NCBI GenBank assembly: GCA_037957365.1 | Contig: JARHVA010000639.1 | Coordinates: forward strand, 2,578,001-2,642,000 | Direction: 5' to 3' | DNA length: 64,000 nucleotides | From: Torreya grandis | Lineage: Eukaryota; Streptophyta; Pinopsida; Cupressales; Taxaceae | In this document: positions 36,500-48,733 of the stretch, piece by piece | Numbering within the stretch: position 1 is the first letter of the stretch | Layout of the letters: each line of letters starts with the position of its first letter | Translations under genes and position numbers: made by a program | The notes under the pieces: model-generated | Seen by the model: only the letters and a program-made list of their open reading frames with translations | What the model was told of the DNA's origin: nothing | Databases searched by the model: none

Positions 36500-38860
36500 T
36501 AGTGTGGGCATTATGATCTCGATTATGCTCATTATGATTTTGACCTTGTTCTTGGTTCCAATTCTACCTCTATCCTTGATTGTGACCATTTTGATTGTTT
36601 CTTAGTGGTGGTGGATCATGTCAAAAAGGGGTCTTTGTAGATTTTCATATCCTAATTTGTGTCCTGATTAGGGGCCAACTTAATGTCACAATTGAATGCA
36701 ATGATATGCACCGTGACCATCAACACAATGCAAGTTACACCATTCATTCTCTTTGTATCAGTCTGGTTTTGGTTGATCTTGAGGAAATGGCCTTGATATT
36801 GGCCATTTAAGTAAATTAACTGTAATGAGATTTTGTAACATTGTTTCAACCAATTTTCCTAACTTGCTAAAGACTCTAAAATTGTTATGAAATGTTCTTC
36901 ATGGAGGTTGTCTGTGTAAAGTAGGTAGTGGATTTGAGGGAGTTAATTGTACATTTGGAGGAGGCATAGCCTATACCATTTGTACATGTCTTGTTTTTTT
37001 CACCCCATTTCTAACCATGTTCTTATTTTTGCTAAAGCCCTTAGGCTTATCCTTCATAACTATTTGAGCAAGTGATTTAGTCTGATTAGATGCTTGTCCT
37101 TGCACAAAAATCTTAACAAGGCCTTTATTAATAAGAGCCTTCTCAATCTACACTCTTTTGTCAATAATTTCTTCAAATGAGTTAGCACAAGCTAATTGTA
37201 GATTATGTGAAACTTCAAGATGCAAATTCTATGCAAAGATATCAGCCAACTATTTGTTTGACAAATTATGTTGAAAGTGGCCTGCCAATGCTCTCCATCT
37301 TTGTAGATATGCAACAAAACTTTTACCATCACACTGCTTGGCTTTGTATAAGTCAATAACAATCAATTCATGTTCTATGTTATATGGGAAATGGTTAACA
37401 AACTTTTTTGATAAGTTATTCCAATCCACAACTGATCCCTTGGGTAGTTTAAGTAGTCAATCAAGAGCTTGTCTTGCTAAACTTCACATAAATAATCGTA
37501 GTAAGTACTCGCTACTATAAGCAACTTCTTGACACAAGATGAAAAATTATTGTATGTGTTCAAGTGGATCTCTTTTCTCTTTGTATTTTTCAAATTTAAG
37601 TGCCTCAAAATGAAGTGGAAAGGGGTTTTGGAGAATAGATAAGTCAAATGGATATGGGCATATCTCATCGAATTTATACTTTTTGACTCTATTATTTGTC
37701 TCCAATATTTGGACAATTTCTTTCATAAAATTCCATTCTTGCATGTTTGATGCATTTGATAAGATATTGTTGGGGTGGAATGTGCTCTTAGTTTTTTTGT
37801 TATTGGGGTGGAATGTACCTTTGATTTTGTTGTTGTTGGGGTGGAATGTGCTCCTAGTTTTATTGCTATTGAGGTGGAATGTGCCCCTGGTTTTGTGTGG
37901 ATCTATAGGGAGCGTATACCTTTCAATCCATGACTTGGTTCTGATTTACCCCTTGAGTTGAGAACATAGGCTATTGATTCTTGGATTGTAAAACATTCCC
38001 TGAATTTGGTTGTTTCACACTTTGTTGATTTTAGAAATTTCTATGTTTATTTACCAATCTTTGGGTTGGTTGAAAAGAACTAACTAAATTGTCTTGAGAG
38101 ATTTCCTCAATTCAAACTGAATGTTTGGGTTTCTGAGTTTGTAAAGTAACAAGAGGTTCTTGATGATTGAATAATTTATGTTCCATGTCAAATGGAACAC
38201 TTTGTAAGGTCTCTTGTGACTTTAACTGTTCATTTAGATTGCTTTGATCCACTATGGTAATGTCCTCATCCAATATTTGTTACGTACTTTCAATCACATT
38301 TTCTTATTCTTTCGAAGCATTATTGTGAATGAAGTGGCAATTAGGGAGTTAATTAAGTTTATGACAAGTTGATCTGCATATCGTTGACTTATTATCTTGA
38401 TCTTAACTAGAAGATCCAGATTTGTGGGTTTTGACTCTATTTGTATTTCCTTTCCTTTGTTAGAGGAAGAAGGTATGCCCATTTGTGCAAAAGCTTGCTC
38501 TTGTCATCGTTATTTTCCTTCTCTAACTAAGGTAAGTAGTTGTTTTGTATGAAAATTAGAAGGTAGTCTAGCATCTGATTCTATCAATCTAAGAAGGGCT
38601 TCATCTTGCTCTTCTTAGGGTTGATCTCCATTGTAATCATCTTGAGATCCTATTGTTGCAAAGATATCATCAAAAACATTGAGGTTATCTTGACCATCAT
38701 AAAATTTCTCACCTTTATAACTAAGACCATAATAGGGCCCACTACGAATGAACATTTGAGTCATGTCTAAAAAGAGCTTCTTTGTATGTTTGACTAACTT
38801 TGGATCAATGCTTCGACAACCAATCAAAGTATGTTTTGGCTCTCTTTTAAACAAATGACC
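36500..38860 (-). pseudogene. gag of element C
   Basis: Minus-strand N-terminal open piece 38854-38615, then a Gln/Pro repeat zone, then the gag core at ~37620-37130. The core reads EKYKEKRDPLEHIQ, LPKGSVVDWNNLSKKFVNHF, GKSFVAYLQRWRALAG and NSFEEIIDK, the typical order with Asp-Pro, Trp and Arg-Trp-Arg. A CX2HX4HX4C knuckle, CNLHCVDGHGAYHC, lies at 36739-36698, the same variant as in element A. Stops are scattered. Gag packages RNA into particles. Confidence 0.85.
37769..37901 (-). repeat. Four 33-bp tandem repeats inside gag of element C
   Basis: TTGGGGTGGAATGTGCT-type units start at 37770, 37803, 37836 and 37869. In element sense they encode an 11-residue repeat rich in Gln and Pro (HIPPQQ-like). 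Confidence 0.9.
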
Positions 38861-40550
38861 AAGGTACCTATGAGACTATAAGGGAGGGTGGTTTGAAGCC
38901 ATGCACAATTTAGAAAATTTGGTTCACGAGTTTACTCATCCTTTGGTAAAGTTAAAATCGTATAGATCAGAAGAGAGTAAGGTAACTCAAAGACCCAAGG
39001 TGAAAATTAGTACACCAAAGCCTAGATCTTTATGATACACCCACACTATAAAAGCTAGCTTCAACTTTGACTAATTGACCCTAGAAGTTCAAAGGAAATC
39101 TCTCCGAATTATGAAGAAGACAAAATAGACTAAGCAACTCAAGACGTAAAAACATACACAAATCACTAAGTAAAAAGCTAGGACCAAATAGGCAGCACAA
39201 TGTCACCACATGATTCCAGTAGGATAAAATATGTTCTAGGACTCAAAGCATGAGCGATACGCAAGATCACTTGAGTCCACAAAGATGATGTGATTTTGAG
39301 TCTTAATAAACGACCTTCAATCCAAATAAAAAATTGAACCCAAGTTAAAATAAGCTTAGTGCACAAATGGCGAACCCATTTTGACACACCAACCCTTAAA
39401 ACTCAGAAAGGTTCAATTTTGAATGTGGATTATAAATGAAAGATTTAAATAAATTGGGTAAAAGATCTAGACTCAATTGGGCAGCATGACTGCACCAAAG
39501 TGGATGGCATGACACAAAGCTTTTGATAATAATTTGAACAAGGAAAAGATGAATTTTTTATTTGGATAGTGTAACGCCTCCCTTGCTCAAAAAACATTAA
39601 GGACAATGTGATTTGGTTAAGTTCATTGAGTTAACAAGTAGTTTTAGACACAAATCAAGACCAAGTAAGCTAATGACAAAAAACAAATGTCTCAAGTCTA
39701 AACTAACAAGGGGGGTCTACTAAAATCACAAGATTTTGATCGTTCTAGGGGAATCAATTGTATAATAAATTTCACGTCAAATGATATAAAAGACAAACAC
39801 AAAAATTAGGTGACCGTAGCATTGACTAGTTATAAAAAGGTCTAGTCCTTTTTACAATCACTACATCTTGTTGTTCACTTAGTGTAGTGCGATGTCCAAA
39901 TGCAGATACGTCCCATGTGAAACTCTAAAAGAGTCAAACGAAGTCAATGTTAGGAGATGAAACCTCAGGTCAAAGTTTTCCTAAAGAACTCACAATAGGT
40001 GATGAAGTCTCCCTCACAAGCCAAGATGCATAAAAAATAAAGAAAGCATGAAAGTAGAAAGACTTTAAGATCATTTTCAAGGTCACCCAAACTTTGACGA
40101 TTTTTTTGGGAGTGCTTTAAATGACATTTTTTCTAAGCCTTGGACTAGGCTTTATGCAATAGGAATGGGACTTTTGATTCCAAGGGTTCCCTATAGGGGA
40201 CAAATAAAAGAGCATACATGGAATATTCCTCTCTTTGCCAAACAAAAATTTGATCTAAACAACTATTAAAAACAAGAATTGACAAGTGTGTTCAATTTTA
40301 AATCCAAAATAAAAGATTTGGTGGTGTTCATTTGACCCCTTGGTCTTAGTTGTAAACTTTGAAAACATTCACCAAAACAAGATTTTTAATTGATTTTTAA
40401 GCATGCAAAGGTGATTTAAACATGTTTTAAATAAATATCAAGCTTGGTCTTGCAGTAAAAATGTTAGCATGTCTTTTATCTTTGAAGCTCTTTTTAGCTT
40501 GAAACAATAAAATTTAGAAAAATAGCTCTCGGGTCTATGTTTTTAAAAAA
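38861..40550 (-). other. Leader of element C, no gene recognised
   Basis: Sequence upstream of gag in element sense. No open frame with a domain was seen. Confidence 0.5.
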
Positions 40551-40673
40551 ACACAGTGACCGACATCAGTTAATACAATCGACGATGGTTACTTTGGCTA
40601 ATTGAGATCTAACTGATGTCGGTTAAGCCAAGTAATTGATGTTGATCTTATTTATCGACATCGGTTACTGTGT
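40551..40673 (-). repeat. Nested inverted repeats with CGACATCGG motif in the leader of element C
   Basis: CCGACATCAGTTA (40560-40572) pairs perfectly with TAACTGATGTCGG (40610-40622). An outer pair, ACACAGTGACCGAC (40551-40564) and ATCGGTTACTGTGT (40660-40673), matches at 12 of 14. Related motifs lie at 40578-40591 and 40635-40649. Confidence 0.85.
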
Positions 40674-40784
40674 AAATTTGTGGCAAATAAAAATGACAAA
40701 ATAAAGTTAAAAAATTAATTTTCATGAGTTTTAAGGGTCTAAATAGATATTTTAGAGTTACAAAGTGACCTTTAGGTGTGAGAT

Positions 40785-40800
40785 GCGTCTTGTCCCACCA
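40785..40800 (-). promoter_or_regulatory. Possible primer binding site of element C
   Basis: Minus-strand TGGTGGGACAAGACGC, 12 bases inside the 5' LTR. The TGG start fits a primer site but the gap is longer than usual. Confidence 0.3.
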
Positions 40801-40812
40801 GATGTGTCAAGA

Positions 40813-42006
40813 TGTAGAGAGGATTACAAAGCAAGTTAGTCAAGCATTAGTCCATAAGTAATAAAACATGCATAAAGAACGAACTAACCAAACCTATCTA
40901 TTCCTATGAGAATTATAAAAGATAACAAGAAACAAATGAAAGAAAGTAACACCATATTATCTTCCCAAATGGATTCACCATACCCATGTGGCTCAAAAAC
41001 ATGATCTCCCTTGATCAAGCATCCTTGTCTTTGTCAACAATGGTGGTAAGCTCCTCCAATGCCTCAAGAACACTCCACAAAACCTAGGCTCATGATTCCA
41101 AATCACTAAACTAACCTATCAAATGAAGCTTGCAAACAAAATCTATGATTAAATGCAAAACATTATGAAAATAATTTAATATTATAACTTTGCAATATTC
41201 AAGGTTGAAATTCATGTCCATGGCCTCTTTATTTATAGATTTTTGAGATTGGTCATGATCAACCATGACCGTCCATCTCAAGATTGAGATGTGTGGCCAT
41301 GAATAATCCTACTATTTGGAATTAAACTCATAAATATTCTCAAGATAAATAAGCATTAAAAGGCATTGGAGGCATTAATTAGGCATGGGTGACCCATAAT
41401 ACTGATATTTATGGTATTTATGGCCTAGGGATGTCTTCTCAAAAAATGATGTCCCCTGATGATGCAGTTAATAAGAATCAATTTTCAAAAAGAAATATTC
41501 AACAACTCTCACGGAAAATCCACTTAAGCTCTTGATTTGGATTAATTAGCCTTAAACAAGGTTAATCAACACTTATATAATTATTTGAAAATTGGCCCTC
41601 AATTAATCAAAATAGTTAGAAAGTCATATTACCGAGTCATAATTTGACTGGAGAGGAACTGGAAGGCGATGTTAGATGCGTTGGCGCTGTATTCTCATTT
41701 AAGATGTTGCCAACACCAAATAACAAATGTACATGACGTGTACCAATGAATTAATAAAAAAAAGTGATCCAGAGCACTAAATGAGGAAATTATTATTTTG
41801 ACTCGAAATGATCTGATCAAAGTTAGCTGACTCATAAAATGCATTGCCCTATTTAGGGATATTTTGATTTAAATCGGCACTTGTAAGTGACAAGTTTGAA
41901 CCATTTATGACATTTTATAAATTTTGACCTAAAATGTGCATTTGAGTGCAATTCGAGTGAGATTGACGATTTTAACACATATGGTGTTAAGAATTGGATG
42001 TCTACA
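40813..42006 (-). repeat. 5' LTR of element C (right copy)
   Basis: Runs TGTAGAGAGG to GATGTCTACA in plus orientation; 1194 bp, like the left copy. Confidence 0.95.
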
Positions 42007-42011
42007 CTTAT
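42007..42011. repeat. Target-site duplication of element C, right (CTTAT)
   Basis: Identical to 26380-26384. Confidence 0.9.
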
Positions 42012-42440
42012 CACAATTTTTTTTTCGATAAATATGAAATGACTCATTATTTGACATTTTATGTGATATGTTATAGCACATTTTGATGAGTATTAAATGA
42101 TTCTTTAATTTAACATTATATCTTAAATGTAGATTATTCTTTCTGATGATTTACAAATGATTCATTTGTATTTTATTTCATTTTATGTCCATTACAATTT
42201 TAGATGATTTAATGTGATATATATAATACATTTAAAAAAATATGAAAAACTTCATGTTATAAGTTAAATAAATACGTAATACGTATAGATGCTATGGGCT
42301 ACCTCAACTCGGCTAACCCTTTCCATGTTTCTGGCGCTGTTTGCTAAATCGTACTAGTCAAAGCAAACCTTTCTCTTTCTCCAGTTTCTAATTCAACGAA
42401 ACCACTTTTGGTTGCAAATAAAAATACTATAAAGAGCTGC
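42012..42440. other. AT-rich flank of element C, nothing recognised
   Basis: Should be the continuation of the Helitron-side host DNA, but no Helitron coding sequence can be read here. Confidence 0.5.
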
Positions 42441-43500
42441 CATCCAGATGTTTCAGGTGTAATCGATTGGGGCATAAGGTAGTGGATTGTAATGTGAAGC
42501 GTATTTCAAGTGTCATCTCTCTTCATACTCATAAATGGATTAATAAATCTGATAGATTCATTTCAGACTATGTCGAAGGAATTCAAGGAGGTGATGCTTT
42601 GGAGCAACCCTCTCCAGCAATGGATGGTGAAGGGTTTTGGGAAAAAAAATGGTGAAGGTTTTCCGATAAGAGCAAATGCAGGCTCAACGAAGGAAAACAT
42701 GCCTTTGAAGATAGGTTTAGGATTGGGATTTTCTTCCCCATATAGCAATGGGAAGGGGATTCAAGGCAAAGATATTTCAAGGTTAGAGGTACCAGCAAGA
42801 TAGGATTATTCACAGAAAGGAGTGACAACAGAGATGAACAATTTTGTACCTCCACAAGGTAGATTTGATACCAGTTCAGAGCATTAATTATTTGATAAAA
42901 AATAGGGACATTACAAGGTCTTGGATCTTCCGGAGAGCAGTTTTCAGCAACCAAATGTTAGGCAACAGTAATTCAGTACTTGAGCAACAAAATTAAGTTG
43001 TGTGCAAGAGTTTTAGGAGGCTTTCTATTCTTAGGATGGTGAATAAGAGTTAGCTTTTAGTGAGATCCACACCATTTCACAAACTGCTTCCTTATTGTCC
43101 AAGCTAAATTGTGGTAAGAAAAATCAGGGAGGAAGAAAGTCAGAAGTAGAAAAACTATGCTAAGATGCTTTGATCTCTGTTGATGAGGGCACTCAGTGGA
43201 CCATGGAGGCACTTCTTACATGCAGAGGAAGGAGGGTATAAACTCCATATTTGGGTGGAGTTGGTGATATTTAGATGGTAGTAGGTTTTTGGACTTCATC
43301 AGTGCTATTAGGAGGTTAGATGCTTTTGTTTGTTTTGGAGGTTAGATGCTTTTGTTTCTTTTGGGCTTTCAAAATTTTTTGTGGTTTTTTGGGCTTTCAA
43401 ATTTTTTGTGGCTCAATATTTGTACTCAAATTGTATTTCAAAATATTTTTATTTTTATTGGGATTTTAGTAAAAGGAAAGGAACCCACACAATCATTTGC
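42440..43500 (+). pseudogene. Zinc-knuckle fragment, probably LINE ORF1
   Basis: CFRCNRLGHKVVDC at 42449-42490 is a perfect CX2CX4HX4C zinc knuckle. The frame continues without stop to 42655. Plant L1-type LINEs carry one such knuckle near the end of ORF1, often in this CFRCxxxGHxxxxC form, so I favour a LINE ORF1 fragment; a gag knuckle is possible. Downstream sequence to ~43500 has many stops and a T-rich duplicated block (TTTTGGGCTTTCAAATTTTT-like at 43360 and 43390) that could be a 3' untranslated region. Confidence 0.5.
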
Positions 43501-44390
43501 CTATAAAAAAAATAAGTTAATTATGTTTTAAGATATAAAATATGTATACAAATTTAAAATTGTTTGACACAAATGTTAAATATCATCTTGTTTAAAATTA
43601 AAATTAAAAATTTAATTTTAATAAAAATAGAAAAAATTAAACAATAAATATACGCTATACAAATTTATATATACCATATTAAAATTATTCTAAATTTTAA
43701 ATGAAATTTTCCAAAAAACTAATTAATTTAATTTTAATTTTAAAGTAATTTATAAAATTATAATATTTTTAAATTTTATCTTCAAAATTAATATATACAA
43801 ATACAGCATAAAATATATAAAAAAATTATAAAATAAATGTCAAATCTCATTTACACTTAAAATTAACATTCAAAAAATTAAATTTGAAAAATATATATAA
43901 AATACAAATTTAAATATATCTTACTAAATTTCTTCAAATCTTGAATAGTCTTTCCATAAAAAATATAAAACAATTCCATAAAAAACACTTCAAAAACTTC
44001 CCCCCAAAAAAATATAAAACAAAGACAAATCTCATCTTCCATAAAATTAAAACTTAAAAAATAAAATAAAAGAATAAATATGTACTATAAAAATTTAAAT
44101 ATACCTTACTAAATTTCTTCTAAAATTAGAACGGTCTTTTGAAAGACATAAAATATGTAAATCAATTCCAGAAACATTCTAGTCAAACGTTAATTCTTAT
44201 ATCTACTTAGAATTAAATTTGAAAAAAGAAAAATAAAATAAAATAAAATGAAAGAGTAAATATGTATTATATGAAAAAAAAAATTAAAAAAAGTAAAAAT
44301 AAATATTTATTATACAAATTTATATATTATTTATCATTTTTTAATGTTGAAGTCGATTTGATGAAAACTAGAAAGAATCTATTAATATTT
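43501..44390. other. Very AT-rich DNA, no feature
   Basis: Almost only A and T with short repeated words such as ATACTATACAAATTTA and TACCTTACTAAATTTCTTC; no coding sequence. Confidence 0.7.
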
Positions 44391-44959
44391 AATTAAGGAT
44401 TAAACAATTTTTTCCTAAAATCACTTACATTAGCCTTTGGAATACATGCTTCTAATATTAATTCCTTAATCATAGGATTTAGGATTGCCCCCTCATGACT
44501 CCCTCAAAGCCTTCTACTGACCCTTTAAAAGTAAAAGGTGGTTGAAAAGAATGATGTGTGGACCACTCTGTCTAACAAGAAAGCCACCGTCATGAATAAA
44601 AACCCTAAGCCAACTCCACCTCTCCCATTAACAAACCCCAACTGAGTGTTAAAAAATGGATAGCATTATTCCTCCTCCCCTCATTACTCCTCAGTTTCTC
44701 AATTTGTTGGTTGCTCTATAGAGCCAAGTTTCTCAATAAAATAATTTGTCAATATTAACATCCAGTGGTGGGGCATCCTTCATTAACACTTCCACCACAC
44801 AATAGCTGCACAATACATCTTGCGATAGTGGAGTGGGAAGATAATAGGGCTAAATGTCGCCCCATCTCACTAGGGTATTTTTATTACTACATTAGCAACC
44901 ATTATTGGGTAATCATTTTTTAGTGCATGGTTGAGAGCAGGACTTAGAGGATGGATAGG

Positions 44960-45480
44960 GAGAATTGCACATGAAGGATTATATTCAATGAATTTTCTCT
45001 TATGGAATGTTCGAAGTCTCACAAAGTCCTATCAAAAATTCTCTATGCGTACCACTTGTCAATAGTTGGGCATTTTAGATTTTATATGTTTGGAAGAAGT
45101 TAAGATTTACGGGTTTACTCTAAAAACCTCTCTAAAAAGTATATATGGTTTGATGCATCACACTTTTCCACTTAGCATGAAGTTGGAAATGATAGCACTA
45201 GTATTTTGGTTTCATCATAATTATTGCATTGGGAGAAGACTCGTCACATTCAGTCATTTGTGTTATGCTTGATATTGATGGAAATTATTTAAGGGTTCTC
45301 AGTATTTCTATTCCTAATGATGGCCCTGGTAGAATGTCATTATGGAGATGGCTCGCTAATAATTCTTCTTTTTCCACCTAGCTGATTTGTGGTGACATTA
45401 ATATGATTGAGACTTTTGAGAATAAATTTTGTGCCTTTCCTATGTGGTGGTGCATAGGGAAAGGTGAAGTTTGGTAATAT
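44960..45480 (+). pseudogene. L1-type endonuclease remnant, LINE copy A
   Basis: The frame reads NFLLWNVRSLTKS-like sequence (~44990), then LGILDFICLEEVKI (45070, the QExK metal-site position, here Glu-Glu-x-Lys), then LICGDINMIETFENK (~45385), which is the GDFN-type catalytic motif with Asn and Asp neighbours. These match the APE-like endonuclease of plant L1 elements, which nicks target DNA for priming. The frame is broken by several stops. Confidence 0.75.
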
Positions 45481-47466
45481 TTTAAAAATTGTTGGGGCTC
45501 GTTGGACCCTCTCTTTTAGTAGAGTTCATTAATTATCAAACCATGGTTTACTTGGTTTGACTTCCAAGCTAACACCGATTGGGTTCTCAAATAGTTAGAC
45601 CACATAATGCTTTCTGAATAATACATGTTCTAATTTTGACTTTTTGATGGGTAGGTTCTCACTGTTTACCTGGAAGTTGTACTTTTGACCATAGTCCCAT
45701 TACTTATAGACTGGAATAGGGAGGTGGCATTCATAAAGTCCCCTGTAATCAATTTTTATGAATTTATGGACCGCATTTTTCCATGAGGGCACTATCCACC
45801 CATCGCTAGAGTATGCAAATTGGCTCCACATCTATCATATGCTTCTAGGTCAAGTGATGAAATGACGCAATCAACCACACCACCTCCTTCCATCACCATA
45901 ACGGAAAGTAGATTGCGCGATTTCAGAATTATGCCAATGGAACTATCTCTAAGGAATACTAGAGGGTTTCTTCCTCGCTTGAGCAAAACATCTTTGATAA
46001 TTAGTTATGCACAAGATTAAAGTTACCAAAAGCCATGTTGTAAGAGGCCCTCAAATCAAGGATCAATTGCACTAACTTAAGATGGTGATGGTGCCTCTAA
46101 GTATTTTTCAAATATCTCAAGGCCAAACAAGCTAAAGAGAAAATCAAAGCCATCAAAACATTGCATATTAGTCATCTCACCATCCTTCTAGAGATCTCCT
46201 TGGCTTTCATAGACCACTTTAAACTTGCGTTCCAAGCCTACAAGAATATGAAAGAGGGAGTTCAAGCATTGCAAGAGAATTTAGATGTGGTGGTTCAAAA
46301 GTTAAGCCCTTCAAATCAATTTTTTTGTGATGCCTCTCTTTTTTCTCGATGAACTCTTTTTTATTATGCAATACATAGGTAATGATAAACTTCTAAGGGT
46401 AGATATATTTCCATGTGAATTTTACAAATCTTCTTGGAAATTTGTGGGACCTATTTTTTTTTAGGTTTATATAAAAGCCTTGCAATGTAAATCTTTAGGG
46501 GCCATCATTAATAAAGGAAATATTAAGTTTAGTCCTAAGTCTGGATTTTTTTTGAAATAGTGATACCTTTTTAAAGTGGGTTGGTGATGGTTTTCAAATC
46601 GATCTCTCTTTTACTAAACATAATCTCTGGTGGCCCCCTCTTATGGCCAATTCCAACCTCCCTTTGGATGATATGCTAGGCATAAAATCTCTTCGACTCT
46701 TTAAAAAAAGAATCTGCATTTTGTAGAATTTGGTTTCCTTTTGTGATTGGATCACATGGCATTCTCTAAAAACCAAACATAAGATGCTAAATACAGACTT
46801 GCCTTTTGTTTTATGTATTTAGGATTTGATGCCAAATATCATGCTTTATAAGATGGGTATGCAATCACTACTTGCCTACTTGAAACCTTATGAAATTACT
46901 CTCCAGGACCATCCTATAAGATCATGAGTCTATTTTATTTGGTTTTGGGTAAAATCAATTAGAAATGGAATATTAATTCCTCACCCAAAATGTGTCTTAC
47001 CAATCTCAACATGATTTATAATGCCAAGCTTGAGCCCAAATTATCTAATTTTTTTAGTGTCTAGTTTGTCAAGGTCTTCCTCTTGGCGAGTGTCGCGAAC
47101 ACATCAGGATTTTTAATCCCAAGTTCCTGATCAGTTTCTGACCTAAACCTTTCGCCACCTTTTTCAAACATGTCCAAGAACCTAAATTTCCCAGCAGTAG
47201 ATTCATACACTATTTCAGCGTTATCACTCATAGCTGCTCAATTGATGAATGTCCTTTTTTGGGGACCATGCTTATGGCCTCCATAAATTTCATTTAAGTG
47301 GAATTATTTTAGATATATCATTCCATTTCGTGATGGAAGTCTATAAATTCAACTATTTTTAACAATGAAGAGTCACGCAATTATGTGTTAATGATAAAGT
47401 GCTTGTTAATTCTTCCAATTTTTTGCAGATCTAATTGTAGGGAGATAAGGTGGTTCTATAATTTTA
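45481..47466 (+). pseudogene. LINE copy A: linker and C-terminal remains of ORF2
   Basis: The stretch 46161-46352 (HFKLAFQAYKNMKEGVQALQ) matches 63160-63290 in copy B. FPCEFYKSSWKFVGP (~46412) is the start of the RT domain, followed by INKGNIKFSPKSG (~46510), where alignment with copy B ends. Later frames (46600-47100) are Leu/Trp/Ile-rich and coherent, with stops, and fit an ORF2 C-terminus; this last point is inference. Confidence 0.6.
47462..47466. repeat. Target-site duplication of element D, left (TTTTA)
   Basis: Same five bases at 52298-52302. Confidence 0.85.
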
Positions 47467-48732
47467 TGTCATGTCCCCTTTTTAGTTGACATGTTCTGAG
47501 TTCATGGTTAGCCTATTATGCGACCCTCGTAGGCTGATAGGATGGTTAGAGGGTCTTGATGGAGATTGGCTTGGCTTCGTTTAGCAAAAATTTTCCAGTT
47601 GGTTTTCGTTTGGGCTCTTTCGGACATGAATTAAGGGAGATATTAATATTTGATTGATTTAATCAAATATTAATTATTTGGTCTAATTTTAATTAATTAT
47701 TAATTATTTGGTCTAATTTTAAGACCCTAATTCTAATTTAATAATTGGTCTAATTTTAAGACCCTAGTTCTAATTTAAGAAGCCCTAAGTCTAATTTAAG
47801 GAAATCTAATTTTAGCAAGCACACCTTTGGAGGGTATAAGGGTTTCTCATGGGAGAGAGTTTGGATTATGCATTGATTATTGATTTGGATATTGAAGAAT
47901 TCTTCTATGAAGACTGAGCCAAGGGTTCCAAGATTCCATCTGCATTGGAGAACGTCCACTCTTCAGTGTGTGCGATTCAGAGGCTATGAAATATCAATTG
48001 ATCTATTGCCAAATTGAGAGATAGCTTCATACAGAAGTTATCACAGAGGTTTACAGATTTGAGAGGTAACTTCATACAAAAGTTGTCACAGAGCTTTCCA
48101 GGTATTTATTTTATTAGGTTTTTGATTCAATAAATTATACAGATAGAGATATTCTGTATTAGAGCCATATATCTTCAGATCAGGGGTTGAAAACAGATAG
48201 GTTGTGCTTTATTGGTGGCCGTACGAAGTCCGTACAGGTCCGTACAGATCCACACAGATACCGACCTTGACAGACAGAGATCCCCAGTGACCGACATCGG
48301 TCGACTGAAGATCGACGTCGACAGAGAAGGACCGACATACATCGACGTCGGCAGTATATCGACCGACGTCGATGACTGTGTGTTCGACATAGCAGGCTGA
48401 GATGTACCAGATCCAGATTTATTTCCCAAATTTGTGGAATACTCAGGCTATTAAGGCCGTATTTTCAATATTCATTGTATACCTGACATAGGTCCTCTAT
48501 TGTAAGCATATGAGCAAATAAATAAGAGATTATATTGTGATTTATTTATCTATTTGAAGATATTTTGCAGAAATACAGATAAGCAATTCAGAGCTTTTGT
48601 TTTGGTATCCAAAGGGATATTACAGTGGTATCAGAGCTTTTGTTTGTCTACATATCCCTATTTGAAGGGGATATCACAGTGGTATCAGAGCTTTTGATAG
48701 AAAAAAGGAGCCCCTAAGTAAGGGACATCACA
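47467..48732 (+). repeat. 5' LTR of element D
   Basis: TGTCATGTCCCC to GACATCACA, matching 51042-52297. It contains the CpG-rich palindrome cluster at 48280-48395 and three TGGTATCAGAGC-like sequences near its end (48630, 48680 and the primer site itself). Confidence 0.95.
48280..48395 (+). repeat. CpG-rich palindromic motif cluster in the LTR of element D
   Basis: Copies of GACCGACATCGGTCGAC and ATCGACGTCGGCAG types, spaced about 20-25 bp, in a region far richer in CpG than its surroundings. A related, diverged cluster lies at 51855-51965 in the other LTR. Open frames on both strands here are a by-product of the repeats. Confidence 0.8.
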
Positions 48733-48733
48733 G

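Larger units (their letters stand above)
26385..42006 (-). mobile_element. Element C: Tat/Ogre-lineage Ty3 retrotransposon, 15.6 kb
   Basis: Two 1194-bp LTRs with TGTAGA/TCTACA ends, a perfect CTTAT duplication, and minus-strand gag, protease, RT, RNase H, second RNase H and integrase in Ty3 order. The second RNase H between the first and integrase is the recognised hallmark of the Tat lineage. There are long non-coding parts on both sides of gag-pol (3' spacer ~3 kb). Scattered stops and frameshifts show it is dead. The LTRs differ by about 5-6 % over the first 320 bp by eye. Confidence 0.95.
44390..47466 (+). mobile_element. LINE copy A (L1-type), decayed and internally deleted
   Basis: Runs parallel to copy B (61290-64000) over about 2 kb: shared blocks at 44405/61350, 44520/61480, 44910/61890, 45440/62405 and 46380/63360. 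It contains the end of ORF1, an endonuclease region, a linker and a little RT. RT motif sequence present in copy B stops near 46530 here; sequence after it reads like a LINE C-terminal part (DDMLGIKSLRLFKKRI near 46670), suggesting internal deletion. Its right end meets the duplication of element D. Confidence 0.75.

Noticed and set aside
42583..42954. 123-codon open minus-strand frame
   Set aside because: Opposite strand of the zinc-knuckle fragment; no domain, and the plus frame carries the recognisable motif.
48175..48429. Open frames on both strands in the LTR of element D
   Set aside because: Explained by CpG-rich palindromic motifs; not kept as the same protein in the other LTR (51762-52019).
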